A model generated the notes under the pieces. The model did not search any database, was not told the DNA's origin, and saw nothing but the letters and a program-made list of their open reading frames with translations. Below, one piece after another: positions 41,103 through 51,900 of a stretch of DNA of 64,000 bases. Origin of the DNA: Treponema sp. (GTDB taxonomy: Bacteria > Spirochaetota > Spirochaetia > Treponematales > Treponemataceae); contig JAFSJX010000093.1 in the NCBI GenBank assembly GCA_017449285.1, forward strand, positions 1-64,000, given 5' to 3'. A program made the translations under genes and the position numbers. Within the stretch, counting starts at the first letter, position 1. Each line of letters opens with the position of its first letter.

Positions 41103-44100
41103 TTATGCTTCCTTTACTATTTTTTGAATGTCAGTTTGCAAGGCAAGAATACCTGCAAAATCTATGTTCTGTATGCATCGGCATATTTTTTCAAAAACAG
41201 GCATGAATTGTTCTGGCATACGGTACTCCCGTAATTGTAAAATAATTGCCTCCGCACTGTCAATATCATATTTTTCCGCGCGGATTAACAGCGCGTCCAT
41301 TTTTTCTTTCAGAACGTTAGCGGGAATAAGCGGATTTTCTTCTGTCTTCGTATCATGTTGAGAAAAATGTTCCAGTTTGTACAGATAACTTTGGTATAAC
41401 TCCAGCAATTCGGGCGTTTTGTTGCGAAGTTCTGTTATATCTTGGTTGTCCGCGCATGTCTCCAGATAAGCGGCCTTTTCTGTCACTTCCATTGCGCCGA
41501 TAAGACGGGAAGTGCTTTTGAGCGAGTGAACCTTTATGCGATAATTCGTAATATCTTTTGAGGCAAGCGAGGATGCTATTTCTTCAATGTTCTGAGGAAT
41601 TTTTTCCCTGTACTGGGAAAGCATATCTTTTAGGAGCGTTGCGCCTCCGCAGTACGAAAGCCCCTGCTGTATGTCAATGCCTTCGACAGGTGGAAAATCA
41701 GGTATGTCGATATGCTGTTCCTCTGGCGAATCGAAGTTTTTTGCACCAGCAGAGTTCTCAATCAGTTCGGGCGGCAAATACTTCCGAATCATCGCTTCCA
41801 GCGCATCGGGGTTGACTGGTTTTGCCAGATAATCATTAAAGCCTGCCTCCAGATACATTTCGCGTGCGCCAGAGATTGCGTTTGCGGTAAGGGCAATGCA
41901 TGGTTTTCCGAAAGACTTGTTTTCTGGCATCTCTCTCATAGTATGCAGCGTTTCTATGCCGTCCATTCCAGGCATCCGATGGTCGATAAACAGGATGTCG
42001 TAAGAAGTCTTGCTGATTTTTTGTAGCGCGGAAAAGCCGCTGGTCGCGGTATCGACAAAGATACCCGTATGTTTGAGCAGTCCTTGTACAACGGCAAGAT
42101 TCATAGCGGTGTCGTCAACAAACAAAATCGTTGCCTGTGGCGCATGAAGTTTTTCGCGGTACGGCTTTATGACAGCACTTGGAGTATTGATTGACATAAT
42201 GTCGCCAATTGGTTCAGACGAGACAATTTCCTGCCGTATCGTGAATGAGAATTCCGAGCCTTTTCCGTATTCACTTTTTGCAAAAAGCTGGCTTCCCATC
42301 ATGGTGAGCAACCGTTGAACGATGCTCAATCCTAGTCCTGTGCCTTCTATCGTACGGTTGCGGTTTTCTTCAATACGGTCGAACGGGGAGAAGAGTTTTT
42401 CCATATCCTCTGGTTTGATGCCGATACCAGAATCGTGGACAATGGTATTCAGAAGTATCGCTTTTTCTCCATCGGGAATGGCGGAGACGGTAAGGGTAAT
42501 GCCTCCTTGATGGGTATATTTTACCGCGTTCTCTAGTAAATTCAGAATACACTGCTTGATTCGGACATTGTCACCGACGAGTATTTTTGGAATGTCTTCT
42601 GAAATATTAAGCATGAACGCAAGATTTTTTTCTTTTGTGCGCTCTGTTCCTATCTGAATCAAATCGGCAAGCAGAAGAGACAAGTTATAGGGTTCTGGAA
42701 TAATCGACATTTTTCCTGCCTCAATTTTTGAGAAGTCGAGGATGTCGTTGACGATGGAAAGAAGCGTGTTTCCGGCATTTTTTACGTTCATTGCATAATG
42801 CTGTAGATTTTTGTCTTTGCTCTCACGCAGAATCATTTCGTTCATGCCGAGCATAGCGTTAATCGGTGTGCGGATTTCGTGGCTCATGTTGGCAAGGAAT
42901 ACGCTTTTTGCGCGGGATGCAGCCTCACTTGCCTCCGCAATTTTTTGCAGACGGTCACGCTCCAATTTTTCTTCATTGATGGATTCTACTGCCCAAATCA
43001 GATGATGTGGCGAGCCGTCTTCCCTGCGGTCGATGACGATGAACCGTGCGCGACTCCAGAATTGTTTGCCCAGTATGCTCTGAAATTCTTGGACGATGGT
43101 ATGTTTGTTTTTGAGCCGCTCGCCCAGCGTAGAGAAATCAACGAATTCAAGGATTCGATCGCGCGTCTGTTCGGATGCAATTTTGCTCATCACCTCGCGG
43201 ATTCGTTTTTGGGCATCTTTTGTCGTTGTGCCAATGGCTTCCCTGATGTCGTTGCGGCAGGTGATTTCGGTGAAAGAGTCTTCTAAAAAGTCGATTTCGT
43301 GCATTGAGATAAAAATATCTGCCACTGCGCGAATCTGACTGTGCAATCTTTCCTGTTGCAGCCGTTTTTCATTGGTCTGCAAAAGCATCAGCACGATGGC
43401 GAATACGAATACGAAAATAATGACAAGCGTAAGGATATAGATGTATTTGAGAGAACTAAGCAGAACCTTTTTGTCAAGGATGGCAAGGGCGTACCATTCA
43501 TCGTTCACCTTTTGATAGAAAGCGATGCAGTCTTTTTTGTCAAAACTGAATTCAAAGTTGTCCTGTGTACTTGCGCGCAGGTTTCTTATCAGGCTGCCGC
43601 CAGGCGAGTCCTCTTCGGGCTGGTAGATTTTTCCAATTTCTTTTTTGTCTGAATGGGCAATGACAAATCCTTGAGAATCAAGTAAAAGCACGTCGCCAAA
43701 GTTTTCTCCTTTGCCAAGTTCCAGTATTTTTTTCTGGATGCCGTCCATCTCAATGTCGAGGGAAACGACGCTCTTCCCGTCGGAAAGCATCTGGCTGATG
43801 GAAATCATAACGGTATTGGTGAGAGCGTCCAAGTATGGACTTACCAGGGCGACTTTTCCTTTTGCTGCGATTGCAGCCGTATACCAGGGACGCCCCGTAG
43901 GTTCATACCCTTCTTCCGGGACCCAGCCTATGCCGTCCAAATATTCACCGTTACAGTAAGCGTATACTCCCGTAAAATTACCGCTGATTGCTTTATTGTA
44001 GATGTCTGATTCCATGACCAAAAAATTTTCTATCTGTTTGTTTGTGAAATTTGCCGCCTGCATTTCTTCAATGGCATACGAAAGCAGTTTTACCGCGTCC

Positions 44101-44288
44101 ATACCTTCCACAAGATTGTATTTCAGTTCGTGGGCGGCATTTTGGGCGAGTTGTCTGCCGATAGTCATGTCGTTTTGTCGTGATGCGTTGTAGAGCGTGT
44201 AAAAATTGATTCCAATAAGCGCGAAAAAAATCATCATTGCTGGAATTAAATAGAATAGAGGGCGCTGGAATATAAACTTTTTTGACAT
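41103..44288 (-). CDS. Hybrid histidine kinase (Cache-HisKA-HATPase-receiver-HPt), copy 1
   Basis: This 1061-residue protein is a full phosphorelay. It has membrane segments near residues 10-30 and 282-304 around a Cache-type sensor. A PAS-like region near 310-440 leads to HisKA (MSHEIRTPINAML, His about 470). HATPase follows with ENAVKYT, HDSGIGI and GTGLGLSI. A receiver (ILFVDDTAMN, Asp in FIDHRMPGMDG about 770) and an HPt domain (IKVHSLKSTSRL, His about 921) come next. A further helical domain of about 80 residues ends the protein. It is a paralogue of the next gene upstream in the operon. Confidence 0.93.
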   Translation of the reverse strand: MSKKFIFQRPLFYLIPAMMIFFALIGINFYTLYNASRQNDMTIGRQLAQNAAHELKYNLVEGMDAVKLLSYAIEEMQAANFTNKQIENFLVMESDIYNKAISGNFTGVYAYCNGEYLDGIGWVPEEGYEPTGRPWYTAAIAAKGKVALVSPYLDALTNTVMISISQMLSDGKSVVSLDIEMDGIQKKILELGKGENFGDVLLLDSQGFVIAHSDKKEIGKIYQPEEDSPGGSLIRNLRASTQDNFEFSFDKKDCIAFYQKVNDEWYALAILDKKVLLSSLKYIYILTLVIIFVFVFAIVLMLLQTNEKRLQQERLHSQIRAVADIFISMHEIDFLEDSFTEITCRNDIREAIGTTTKDAQKRIREVMSKIASEQTRDRILEFVDFSTLGERLKNKHTIVQEFQSILGKQFWSRARFIVIDRREDGSPHHLIWAVESINEEKLERDRLQKIAEASEAASRAKSVFLANMSHEIRTPINAMLGMNEMILRESKDKNLQHYAMNVKNAGNTLLSIVNDILDFSKIEAGKMSIIPEPYNLSLLLADLIQIGTERTKEKNLAFMLNISEDIPKILVGDNVRIKQCILNLLENAVKYTHQGGITLTVSAIPDGEKAILLNTIVHDSGIGIKPEDMEKLFSPFDRIEENRNRTIEGTGLGLSIVQRLLTMMGSQLFAKSEYGKGSEFSFTIRQEIVSSEPIGDIMSINTPSAVIKPYREKLHAPQATILFVDDTAMNLAVVQGLLKHTGIFVDTATSGFSALQKISKTSYDILFIDHRMPGMDGIETLHTMREMPENKSFGKPCIALTANAISGAREMYLEAGFNDYLAKPVNPDALEAMIRKYLPPELIENSAGAKNFDSPEEQHIDIPDFPPVEGIDIQQGLSYCGGATLLKDMLSQYREKIPQNIEEIASSLASKDITNYRIKVHSLKSTSRLIGAMEVTEKAAYLETCADNQDITELRNKTPELLELYQSYLYKLEHFSQHDTKTEENPLIPANVLKEKMDALLIRAEKYDIDSAEAIILQLREYRMPEQFMPVFEKICRCIQNIDFAGILALQTDIQKIVKEA

Positions 44289-44311
44289 ACATTTTCCTCC
44301 GTCAGATTGCG

Positions 44312-47300
44312 CTAGCCAGACTGTTGCCGCAATAACGCTATAAGTTCATTAAAGTCAACATTTTGTATGGCGTTTTGTATCTGTGCGAAATTTTGGGCGA
44401 AATCTTCTGGCATAGTATAGGCGGAAAGTTTTTCCATAACGCCAGTGACACCATCAATGTCAAAAGCTTTTGCAAATGTATGCAGTGTCGTAAGCTGGAA
44501 TTCCAGTTCCTGCGGTAAGATTTTTGGTTTTTGTTCTTGTGAAGTCGAGTCAGTTTCTGTTTTTTTTGCGAAGGCGGCAAGTTTTTCGCGGTAACTGTTG
44601 TAAAAATCAAGCAAGTCGGGTGTTTTTTTCTGCACTTCAGCAAGGTTCTTTTCTGCCGATGCTTTTTCCAGTTCTGCCGCTTTTTTGGAAAGTTCCAGCG
44701 CGCCGATAAGCCGTGAAGTGCTTTTGAGAGAATGTACCTTTATGCGGAAATTTTCCAAATCCTGTTTTTGCAGAAAATCCTCAAGGCTTTTAGATTCCTC
44801 TGGGATTGACTCGTAGAACAGACCGAACATATCGCGCAACAATTCTTCATCACCACAGTTTGTAATTCCTGCGTCAATGTCAATGCCTTCTATCGAAAAA
44901 TTCGGCGGGGCGGAAGGAGATGGATGCGGCGGTTTCTCAACGGTTTCGGGAGTCTCAATCAGTTCTGGTGGCAAATAGATACGAATCAGCTGCTCAAGTT
45001 TTTCGGGGTTGACTGGCTTTGTCAGGTAATCGGTAAAACCTGCCTTCAAGTAGAATTCCCTTGCCCCGCTTATGGCGTTTGCCGTAAGGGCTATGCAGGG
45101 CTTTCCTGCGGATTTGTTGTCGGTCAGCATTTTCATTGCGACAAGCGTTTCAATGCCGTCCATTCCGGGCATACGATGGTCAATAAACAGGATGTCATAT
45201 ACATTTTTCTGCACTTTTAGGAGCGTTTCTTTTCCGCTCAGTGCAGTGTCAACTTGAATCTTCGTGTTTTTCAGAAGCCCCCGCACGACGTCAAGATTCA
45301 TTGCCGTATCATCAACAAAAAGCAGACGGGCTTTTGGCGCGAACAGTTTTTCTGTGTAGGCGGTGGTGGCGGTCATCATCTTGTGGTATTTTTCCATCAC
45401 ATCGCCCAACGGCTCTTCTGACATAACTCCCTGCCAGATTTTGAAAGAAAAATCCGAGCCTTTGCCGTACTCGCTTCTGACTTCCAGCGTACTGTCCATC
45501 AAGGCAAGCGTTTTCTGTACGATGTTTATGCCAAGCCCCGTGCCTTCAATCGTGCGGTTTCTGTTCTCCTCAATGCGTTCAAACGGAGAGAAGAGTTTTT
45601 CCATATCCTCTTTTTTTATGCCGATTCCCGTATCAGATACGCCTATGTACATCATAATGCCTTTTACGCCGTCTTTTTTCTTCGCTTGCGTGAAGTCCAG
45701 CGAAAAGGTGACCGTTCCCTGCGGCGTGTATTTGACCGCATTGGTCAGCAAGTTCAGGATACATTGCTTGATTCGCACACTGTCGCCAATCAGAGTTTCG
45801 GGCATTTCGGGATTTATGTGCAGGGCAAAGATAAGACCTTTCTGTTTTGCCCGCTCCGAAATCATGCTTATCGAATCGCTCAGCAGAGAGGCAAGGTCGT
45901 AGGCTTCGGGAATAAGTTCCATTTTGCCCGATTCAATTTTGGAGAAGTCTAGGACATCATTTACGATGCCGAGCAAGGAATTCCCCGCCTGTTTTATGTT
46001 GATGGCATACTGACGAATATTGTCATCGGTCGATTCGCGCAGAATCATTTCGTCCATACCAAGAACGGCATTAATCGGCGTGCGGATTTCGTGGCTCATA
46101 TTCGCAAGGAAGTCGCTTTTTGCCTTTGACGCATTTAATGCTATCTCTTTTGCTTCGCGCTCGCTTTCTGCCTGCTCACGGATATAGCCGATATATTCTC
46201 CCAGTTGAACTGCCATTTTCTTTATGCTGTCCGCCAAAAGTCCGATTTCGTTGTCAGAACTGTAGGTGATAGGAATATAGATTTCCCCTCTGGAAAGCCG
46301 GTACGAGGCATTTGTCAGTTCGGTAATCGGACGAATAATTTTTTTTCGTGCATGACGGAGCGACAGTTCTGCGACAGCGATGGTGAACAGGAGGACGAAT
46401 GCAAGTGGCATGATGATTTCGGTAATGCGCTTTACTAATTCTGACTGGGGGATAGTTATGATAAGGTTCATTCCGTTTGTAAGCGGACGTGATATACCGT
46501 AATGTTTTGTTCCGTTCCAGTTGAAAAGGAACATATCGGGAGTCGCCTTGTTTGAGATGAAAGGTCGGAGAGCGCGCAAATCGTTGCTTGTTTCTGCGGA
46601 TTGAGCCGATATCTGATAGTCGGTGCAGTAGACAAGATTGTTTTCCGCTCCAAGAAGAAGTCCTGTCATCGTATCCGATGGAATGGTGTCAACGATATTC
46701 TTGATTGTCGCCATGTTGATGTCCATTCCGACTACGCCTAACAGTTCGTCATCACGGTACATTGGCTCTACATAGGAAATCATGTGGATGTTGATGTTCT
46801 TGTTTTCATACGGAGGAAGCCATGTTGGTTTTTTGTTCCAGATGGGAATATAATACCAGCCTACATGTTCCATATCAGACGGAGAATATTTGTCAAGGTC
46901 TGTCAGGCGGACACTGATAAATTTGGTACGCAGTTGTTTTGTCAGAAGGACGCCTGCTTTTCCGATAAAACTGCTCTTTCCCGTACTCGTAAGGAATATG
47001 CCACGCTTGTTGCCGAACCGATCCCGCTCCATGCGGAAGTACGCGGTGGAAGCAGGGGAAATCATATATGCTACCTGAGAGAGCGTATTAGTCAGCTCGT
47101 CAAAATAAAGACGCTCATATTCTTTGTCCGCCAAAAGTTTTTTCTCATCGAGCGTGGCAAGAATATGCTGGTTCATGGTATTTACCGAGCGTTCCACCGA
47201 ATCCATGCTGTTGTTCAGTTCCACGGCCTTTTGCGCAGACACAAGGAAAAGACTGTTCTGAATGTTGGCTTTTGTGGCATAATAACGGAATCCAAGCCCT

Positions 47301-47410
47301 ATTGACGAGACAAGAAAAAATATAAGCAGAAGCATTCCGTGATTGATGAGAAATAAGTCGGAACGAATAGAGCGTATGTTTTTTGCTTGCTTCTTCAGAC
47401 GTTTTTTCAT
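44312..47410 (-). CDS. Hybrid histidine kinase (Cache-HAMP-HisKA-HATPase-receiver-HPt), copy 2
   Basis: This 1032-residue protein has membrane segments near residues 24-44 and 333-352, with a Cache sensor between them (VEPMYRDDELLGVVGMDINM). HAMP follows near 353-405. HisKA is MSHEIRTPINAVL (His about 440); HATPase is TNAVKYT, SDTGIGI, GTGLGINI. The receiver has LLFVDDTAMN and FIDHRMPGMDG (Asp about 746), and the HPt has IKVHSLKSTSRL (His about 893). It shares the extra C-terminal helical domain with copy 1 but has HAMP and a different sensor. Its start overlaps the diguanylate cyclase stop by one base. Confidence 0.93.
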   Translation of the reverse strand: MKKRLKKQAKNIRSIRSDLFLINHGMLLLIFFLVSSIGLGFRYYATKANIQNSLFLVSAQKAVELNNSMDSVERSVNTMNQHILATLDEKKLLADKEYERLYFDELTNTLSQVAYMISPASTAYFRMERDRFGNKRGIFLTSTGKSSFIGKAGVLLTKQLRTKFISVRLTDLDKYSPSDMEHVGWYYIPIWNKKPTWLPPYENKNINIHMISYVEPMYRDDELLGVVGMDINMATIKNIVDTIPSDTMTGLLLGAENNLVYCTDYQISAQSAETSNDLRALRPFISNKATPDMFLFNWNGTKHYGISRPLTNGMNLIITIPQSELVKRITEIIMPLAFVLLFTIAVAELSLRHARKKIIRPITELTNASYRLSRGEIYIPITYSSDNEIGLLADSIKKMAVQLGEYIGYIREQAESEREAKEIALNASKAKSDFLANMSHEIRTPINAVLGMDEMILRESTDDNIRQYAINIKQAGNSLLGIVNDVLDFSKIESGKMELIPEAYDLASLLSDSISMISERAKQKGLIFALHINPEMPETLIGDSVRIKQCILNLLTNAVKYTPQGTVTFSLDFTQAKKKDGVKGIMMYIGVSDTGIGIKKEDMEKLFSPFERIEENRNRTIEGTGLGINIVQKTLALMDSTLEVRSEYGKGSDFSFKIWQGVMSEEPLGDVMEKYHKMMTATTAYTEKLFAPKARLLFVDDTAMNLDVVRGLLKNTKIQVDTALSGKETLLKVQKNVYDILFIDHRMPGMDGIETLVAMKMLTDNKSAGKPCIALTANAISGAREFYLKAGFTDYLTKPVNPEKLEQLIRIYLPPELIETPETVEKPPHPSPSAPPNFSIEGIDIDAGITNCGDEELLRDMFGLFYESIPEESKSLEDFLQKQDLENFRIKVHSLKSTSRLIGALELSKKAAELEKASAEKNLAEVQKKTPDLLDFYNSYREKLAAFAKKTETDSTSQEQKPKILPQELEFQLTTLHTFAKAFDIDGVTGVMEKLSAYTMPEDFAQNFAQIQNAIQNVDFNELIALLRQQSG

Positions 47411-48780
47411 CAGGATTTCCGCACTCCGTTGCCGCCGGCTTCCTTAACGATGTAGCACATTTGTGCCGCACGATAATAATTTGTTTTTATTCTGTCGGAA
47501 AGGTTGATTTTTGAGATGCCGACAGAAATGGTTATGCTGAGTTTTTCCTTTATACGTCTGCAGAGCGTGGTAAAAGTTTCGGCGGCTTCGTCATCGGTCA
47601 TTTCCAGAAGCACGACAAATTCATCTCCCCCCCAGCGGAACAAAAGCCCCTGGTTTCCAATAGCCTCTTTTGAGAGTTCCGTTACGGAGCGGATAATCTG
47701 GTCTCCATCGCGATTGTCATTGATGCTCTTGAATTTATCTATGTCGAAGATGACGATGGATTTGTACCGTGTTGTGTTAAGGATTCCCAGTTCGCCGTAG
47801 GCTTCCTTGAAATAATTACGGTTGGGAAGTCCGGTCAGTTCATCCTCAGAATAATTTTGGAATGAGTTCTGCTGGTCTCTCAGTCCTATGCGGTGTATGA
47901 CATAGAAATATGATGACAACATGATAATGCAGATGAGGACGTGCCGCAGTATAATGGTAAGATATGAAGTTGACAGAGCGTTTGTTCCCTGAATGACCAG
48001 AAACCATTCCAGAGACTCCATGTAACGCGTCATGCGGAATCCTTTTAACCCCCGTTGTGCATAGGTGAAATTGTCTTTTCCTGCTTTGTCGTGAATTACG
48101 TCCGAGATATAGGCGTTCTCAATGTTGTTGCTGTCAGTATCGACTTGTACTAATCCGTCCAAATCGACAAGATTTATCCGATATTTGTAGTCTTCCTCAA
48201 ACTGCTCTACCATCTTCTGTAGTGCGCTCATGGTTACGCCGACACCCGTCACACCAAGCATTTTTCCGTTTTCATCGGTAATGCGGAAATTTATGAACAC
48301 CGTCCATAGATAGTCATTTGCCTGATCGCGGTCGGTGTCAAGGTCATATTCTTTTCCGCTTTCCAAAAATAACTGATACCAGATGTCGTAAGGGTCAAGC
48401 TGCGGATTGACGATTTTTTCAATTCCTTTTGACGTGTAGTAACGGTGAGTCTGCTCCGAGATGATATAGGCGGCTTTGTAATTGAAGCGTTCTTTTATGA
48501 TTTTTAAATAGTTCGAAAATGCCTTTTCAATTTCTGCTTCTGGAATGGAAGTTTCGTTGCGAAGTTTTTCATGCAGCAGACTGTTGACCGACATCGTTTT
48601 TGAGATGGTTATGAGCGTGCCAACTTCCTGCTGAATTGAATCATAAATATGATTTGCGGTCAGATACTGCTCCCGTGCCTCATGCGCCTTGTTTTCTGAT
48701 GCCTTGAAGAGTTGTATAGTCAGGGAGATGCTGAAACTTAGTACAATGATGATTGCGGTTGCAACTTTAATGTACCTCAT
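47410..48780 (-). CDS. Membrane diguanylate cyclase (Cache-GGDEF)
   Basis: This 456-residue protein has membrane segments near residues 7-25 and 275-297. Between them is a dCache sensor (YDIWYQLFLESGKEYDLDTD, GKMLGVTGVGVTM). The C-terminal GGDEF domain has DELTGLPNRNYF and an intact catalytic RWGGDEF near residue 382. No RxxD inhibitory site is present five residues before it. It should make c-di-GMP in response to a periplasmic ligand. GGAGGG precedes the ATG at 48780. It sits between a receiver remnant and the hybrid kinases. Confidence 0.92.
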   Translation of the reverse strand: MRYIKVATAIIIVLSFSISLTIQLFKASENKAHEAREQYLTANHIYDSIQQEVGTLITISKTMSVNSLLHEKLRNETSIPEAEIEKAFSNYLKIIKERFNYKAAYIISEQTHRYYTSKGIEKIVNPQLDPYDIWYQLFLESGKEYDLDTDRDQANDYLWTVFINFRITDENGKMLGVTGVGVTMSALQKMVEQFEEDYKYRINLVDLDGLVQVDTDSNNIENAYISDVIHDKAGKDNFTYAQRGLKGFRMTRYMESLEWFLVIQGTNALSTSYLTIILRHVLICIIMLSSYFYVIHRIGLRDQQNSFQNYSEDELTGLPNRNYFKEAYGELGILNTTRYKSIVIFDIDKFKSINDNRDGDQIIRSVTELSKEAIGNQGLLFRWGGDEFVVLLEMTDDEAAETFTTLCRRIKEKLSITISVGISKINLSDRIKTNYYRAAQMCYIVKEAGGNGVRKS

Positions 48781-48908
48781 GATTTGTTCCCTCCTGCGCA
48801 AAAAAATTGGTGACGCGCTGTGTGCCATCTCTTGATACTTCGGAGCATTATCGGTTCGTCATCAACAATGAGAATATGTTTTTTCTGCGGCGATTCATCG
48901 CTGTTCAC
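48777..48908 (-). pseudogene. Remnant of a response-regulator receiver domain
   Basis: A 43-codon frame starting GTG encodes KKHILIVDDEPIMLRSIK. This matches the first strand and helix of the receiver at 40349-41098 (ILIVDDEPMLLRSMK). After that point the frame continues into unrelated residues and ends overlapping the cyclase ATG. The phosphate-acceptor half of the domain is gone. It looks like the stump of a deleted regulator gene that kept its promoter. It may also act as a short translated leader peptide. Confidence 0.7.
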
Positions 48909-48945
48909 GCTGTGAAAGTCCTTTTTGTAAAACTTTTCCACTAAA

Positions 48946-48951
48946 ATTATA
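48946..48951 (-). promoter_or_regulatory. -10 of the cyclase/hybrid-kinase operon
   Basis: TATAAT with an extended TGG on the minus strand, about 38 bases before the remnant GTG at 48908, which has an AAGGAC site. The operon downstream spans the cyclase, two kinases and a regulator. Confidence 0.6.
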
Positions 48952-48987
48952 CCACAGTATTAGGAAATTTTCTAGTCGGAAAATGTG

Positions 48988-51900
48988 CTATAACAGATTT
49001 TGCGTGATTTCTATTTCTTCGCCAAAGCGCAGGTAGTACAGCCAGCAGCGTATCGCGCGTTCGTCACAGCCCAAAAGACGCGCGGCGGCGGTGCGGTAGC
49101 ATTTTTGCTGGGCGTAGTACATGGCGGGGCAGATGCTTTGGTCGGTCTTGTAGTCCACGAGCGTGTAGGCGGGAGTCTTTCCGCTGGTTTCCGCATTCTC
49201 AAAAATCAGGTCGATTGCGCCCGTGACAAGCATTTTCGTTGCCGTGGCTGAAGTCATTTCTCCTGTCGCGCCCGTTTCCTCAAGTACGTTGCCAACAGGC
49301 TCTCCCGCCGTGCCGCCAATTTCCATCATCGTGCGGAATGCATATTCTGCTTTGACCCATTTTTCCGCTGCCTGTGCCTTTTTCAGTGCCATTCCCAGCG
49401 GGCTTTTCGCAAAGTTTTCTGCCATTGTGCGGGCGGCGGCAAGGATGGTGCGCTGTTCGGCTTCCGTCAGATTTTTGTACTGTTTGGTTTCGGGCGTAAA
49501 GTCTGCGGGCGATTTTCCATGCGCAAGGGCTTCCAGACAGGCGTGGGCAAGCGTACCAAAATCCGCGTAAGAAAAATTCGCTTCCCTTAAAATGCCCGCG
49601 TTTTCTACCTCAGCCGCGCTGTCGGGGTCGCTTCGGCTACGCTCACTGCTTGCATATTTTTCCACAATTTTGTTCACGCTCGCGGCGTAGGGGTCTGGCT
49701 TGGGCGCGGGCAAGGTTTCGCCGCCGCTTGTTTCCAGTGCGCTGGGAGTGGTGCGGGCGGGCTTTTCGCGCTCGGTGACAAGCGCTGTGGCAGTGGCATA
49801 CTGCGGCTTTAGCGTGGCAATCAGTTCTGTGCGGACTTCCGCCGCCGTCTTTTCCCGCTGGATTTCGTTCAGCACGGTGCGCTCTGCGGGCATAATCTGG
49901 GAAAAGGCAAACGGCGCGCCCTTGGAGTATGCGGGAGCAGTCAGCGCAAATGCCAAATCCTCGCTCCATTCAGGATAGTAGGTTTCCAGTTGTTTTTCCA
50001 GCAGTTTTAGGTCAATTTTTTCTTCGTTATCCGATGTGCTTCTGCCGCCCGACGAAGGCGGTGTGATTGCGCCGGTCACATACACGTCCGTTTCGGCACG
50101 GGTAATCGCCACGTACAAAAGCCTCCTGAATTCCGCGCGTTCTTTCTTCTTTGCCAGTTCTTTTTGCAGAAGCACAAAATAGTTCTCGCTTCCTTTTTGC
50201 GGTCGTATGGTCACGCCGTAGCGTTCGTCAAAGAACACTGCGCTTGTGTCGCTCTTAATGTGCGGACTGAAACATCCGTACACGAACACATGCTTGTACT
50301 GCAAGCCCTTGCTCTTGTGAATCGTCAGAATCTGCACCGCGTCATCTTTTTCCACGGGGTAGGTAAGTTCCTGCACGTCCAAGTCCGCATCGTCCGAAAA
50401 CGCGGATTCTTCGTTGTGGCGCAGAATGGCAAGTTGGTCAACAAACCATGCGACTCCGTTTCCCCCCGCATCGCACTGGCGGGCAAGTTCGTAGAGCATA
50501 TCAAACTGTTCGCCAGAAAGTTCCGCGCGTTTGGTCAGAAGCGTTTCGTAGCGGTAGCCCGTCTCGTTCCACAGCATTTCAAGCGTGTCGGTCAAAGGCT
50601 GGCTCAGTACGCGCTTTTGCTGTTCTAGGAAAAATGCTTGCGCTTTTTGAAAACGCGTCAGATTACGTTCGCTCAGAGCGACATTGTCATGTTGCACGGA
50701 CATTGCAAGCGGAGAAGTCTCATCATCGTTTTCTTCTGCAAGCATTGTCTCCACGGCGTTCTCGCTTAATCCCGCAAGCGGGGAGGTAAGGTATGCTGCA
50801 CAGGCGTTGCGGTCGGTGGGGTACACGCACAGGCGCAGAAAATTGTAGATGTCAAAGACCAATCCCGACGCAAAGATGCTGGTATTCTGGTCAACGCGGT
50901 AGGGAATGCCGAACGCATTGAGCCACTTGATAAGAATGCCCCGATCTGTGCGCGACTTGTCAAGGATGGCGATGTCGTTGTAGTGCGCGGGAGTGATTTC
51001 CTCAATTTTTTTTGCGATAAAATAGGCGACCTGTTCTTTTTCGTCCAAAAAATCCAGCCGCTCTTCAACGCTCAGCGCATCATTTTCCTTAAAATGCTGT
51101 TTGTTCAGCACACAAAAATGCATGTTCACGTTCTCTGCGGTCAGGTTTTCGCTTGGAAGAGGCGTTTTTGTGGCGGGGGCATATTTTTTTGTCTCTTTTT
51201 CCTTGGGGTAGGTCGCCTCGTATTCAGCGGTCGCTTTCTGGTCAAAAATGCCGTTTTCCCCGCCGAACAGCCGGTTGAATGAAGTGATAAGCGCGTTGTT
51301 CGAGCGGTAATTGTATTCCATCGGAAGCACGCTTTCTTCGCCAAAATGCGCTGTAAAATCCCGCTGCAACTCGTTAAAGACCGCCACATCTGCCCCGCGG
51401 AATTTGTAGATGGACTGCTTTTCATCTCCCACAAAAAACAATTTGTCCGCGTCAATGTCACGGGCAGTCGGATGTGCGCCCGCACTCGCAGGGGAAGAGA
51501 GCAAAAAGAGCAGGTCACGGTTTTCGCCGTTGTTGTCCTGAAATTCGTCAATCATGATTTTTTCGTAGGCGGCATATTCCTGCTCGCGCAAATCATCCTG
51601 CTCACGCAACATTTTCAGAGCCATCTTCTGAATATCGCGGAACGAGAGCCGACCCGAAATGCGTTTTGTCCGCTTAATCTGCGCATGGAATTCATCGAAC
51701 AGCGCAAACAGAGCGGCAAGGTCATCGTACTGGCGGATATACGACATGAGCGCGTCAAGGTAGGGAAGCGAGTTTTCGTGCAATATTTTGATTGCGGCGC
51801 GCAGGGGGACAGTGTACCCGCTTTTGGGAAGTGAATTTACCAGTTTTGAGATTTTTTCTAAGACTTTGGGCGTTCCCGCCGCAAGCGGCGGTCGGGCTAT

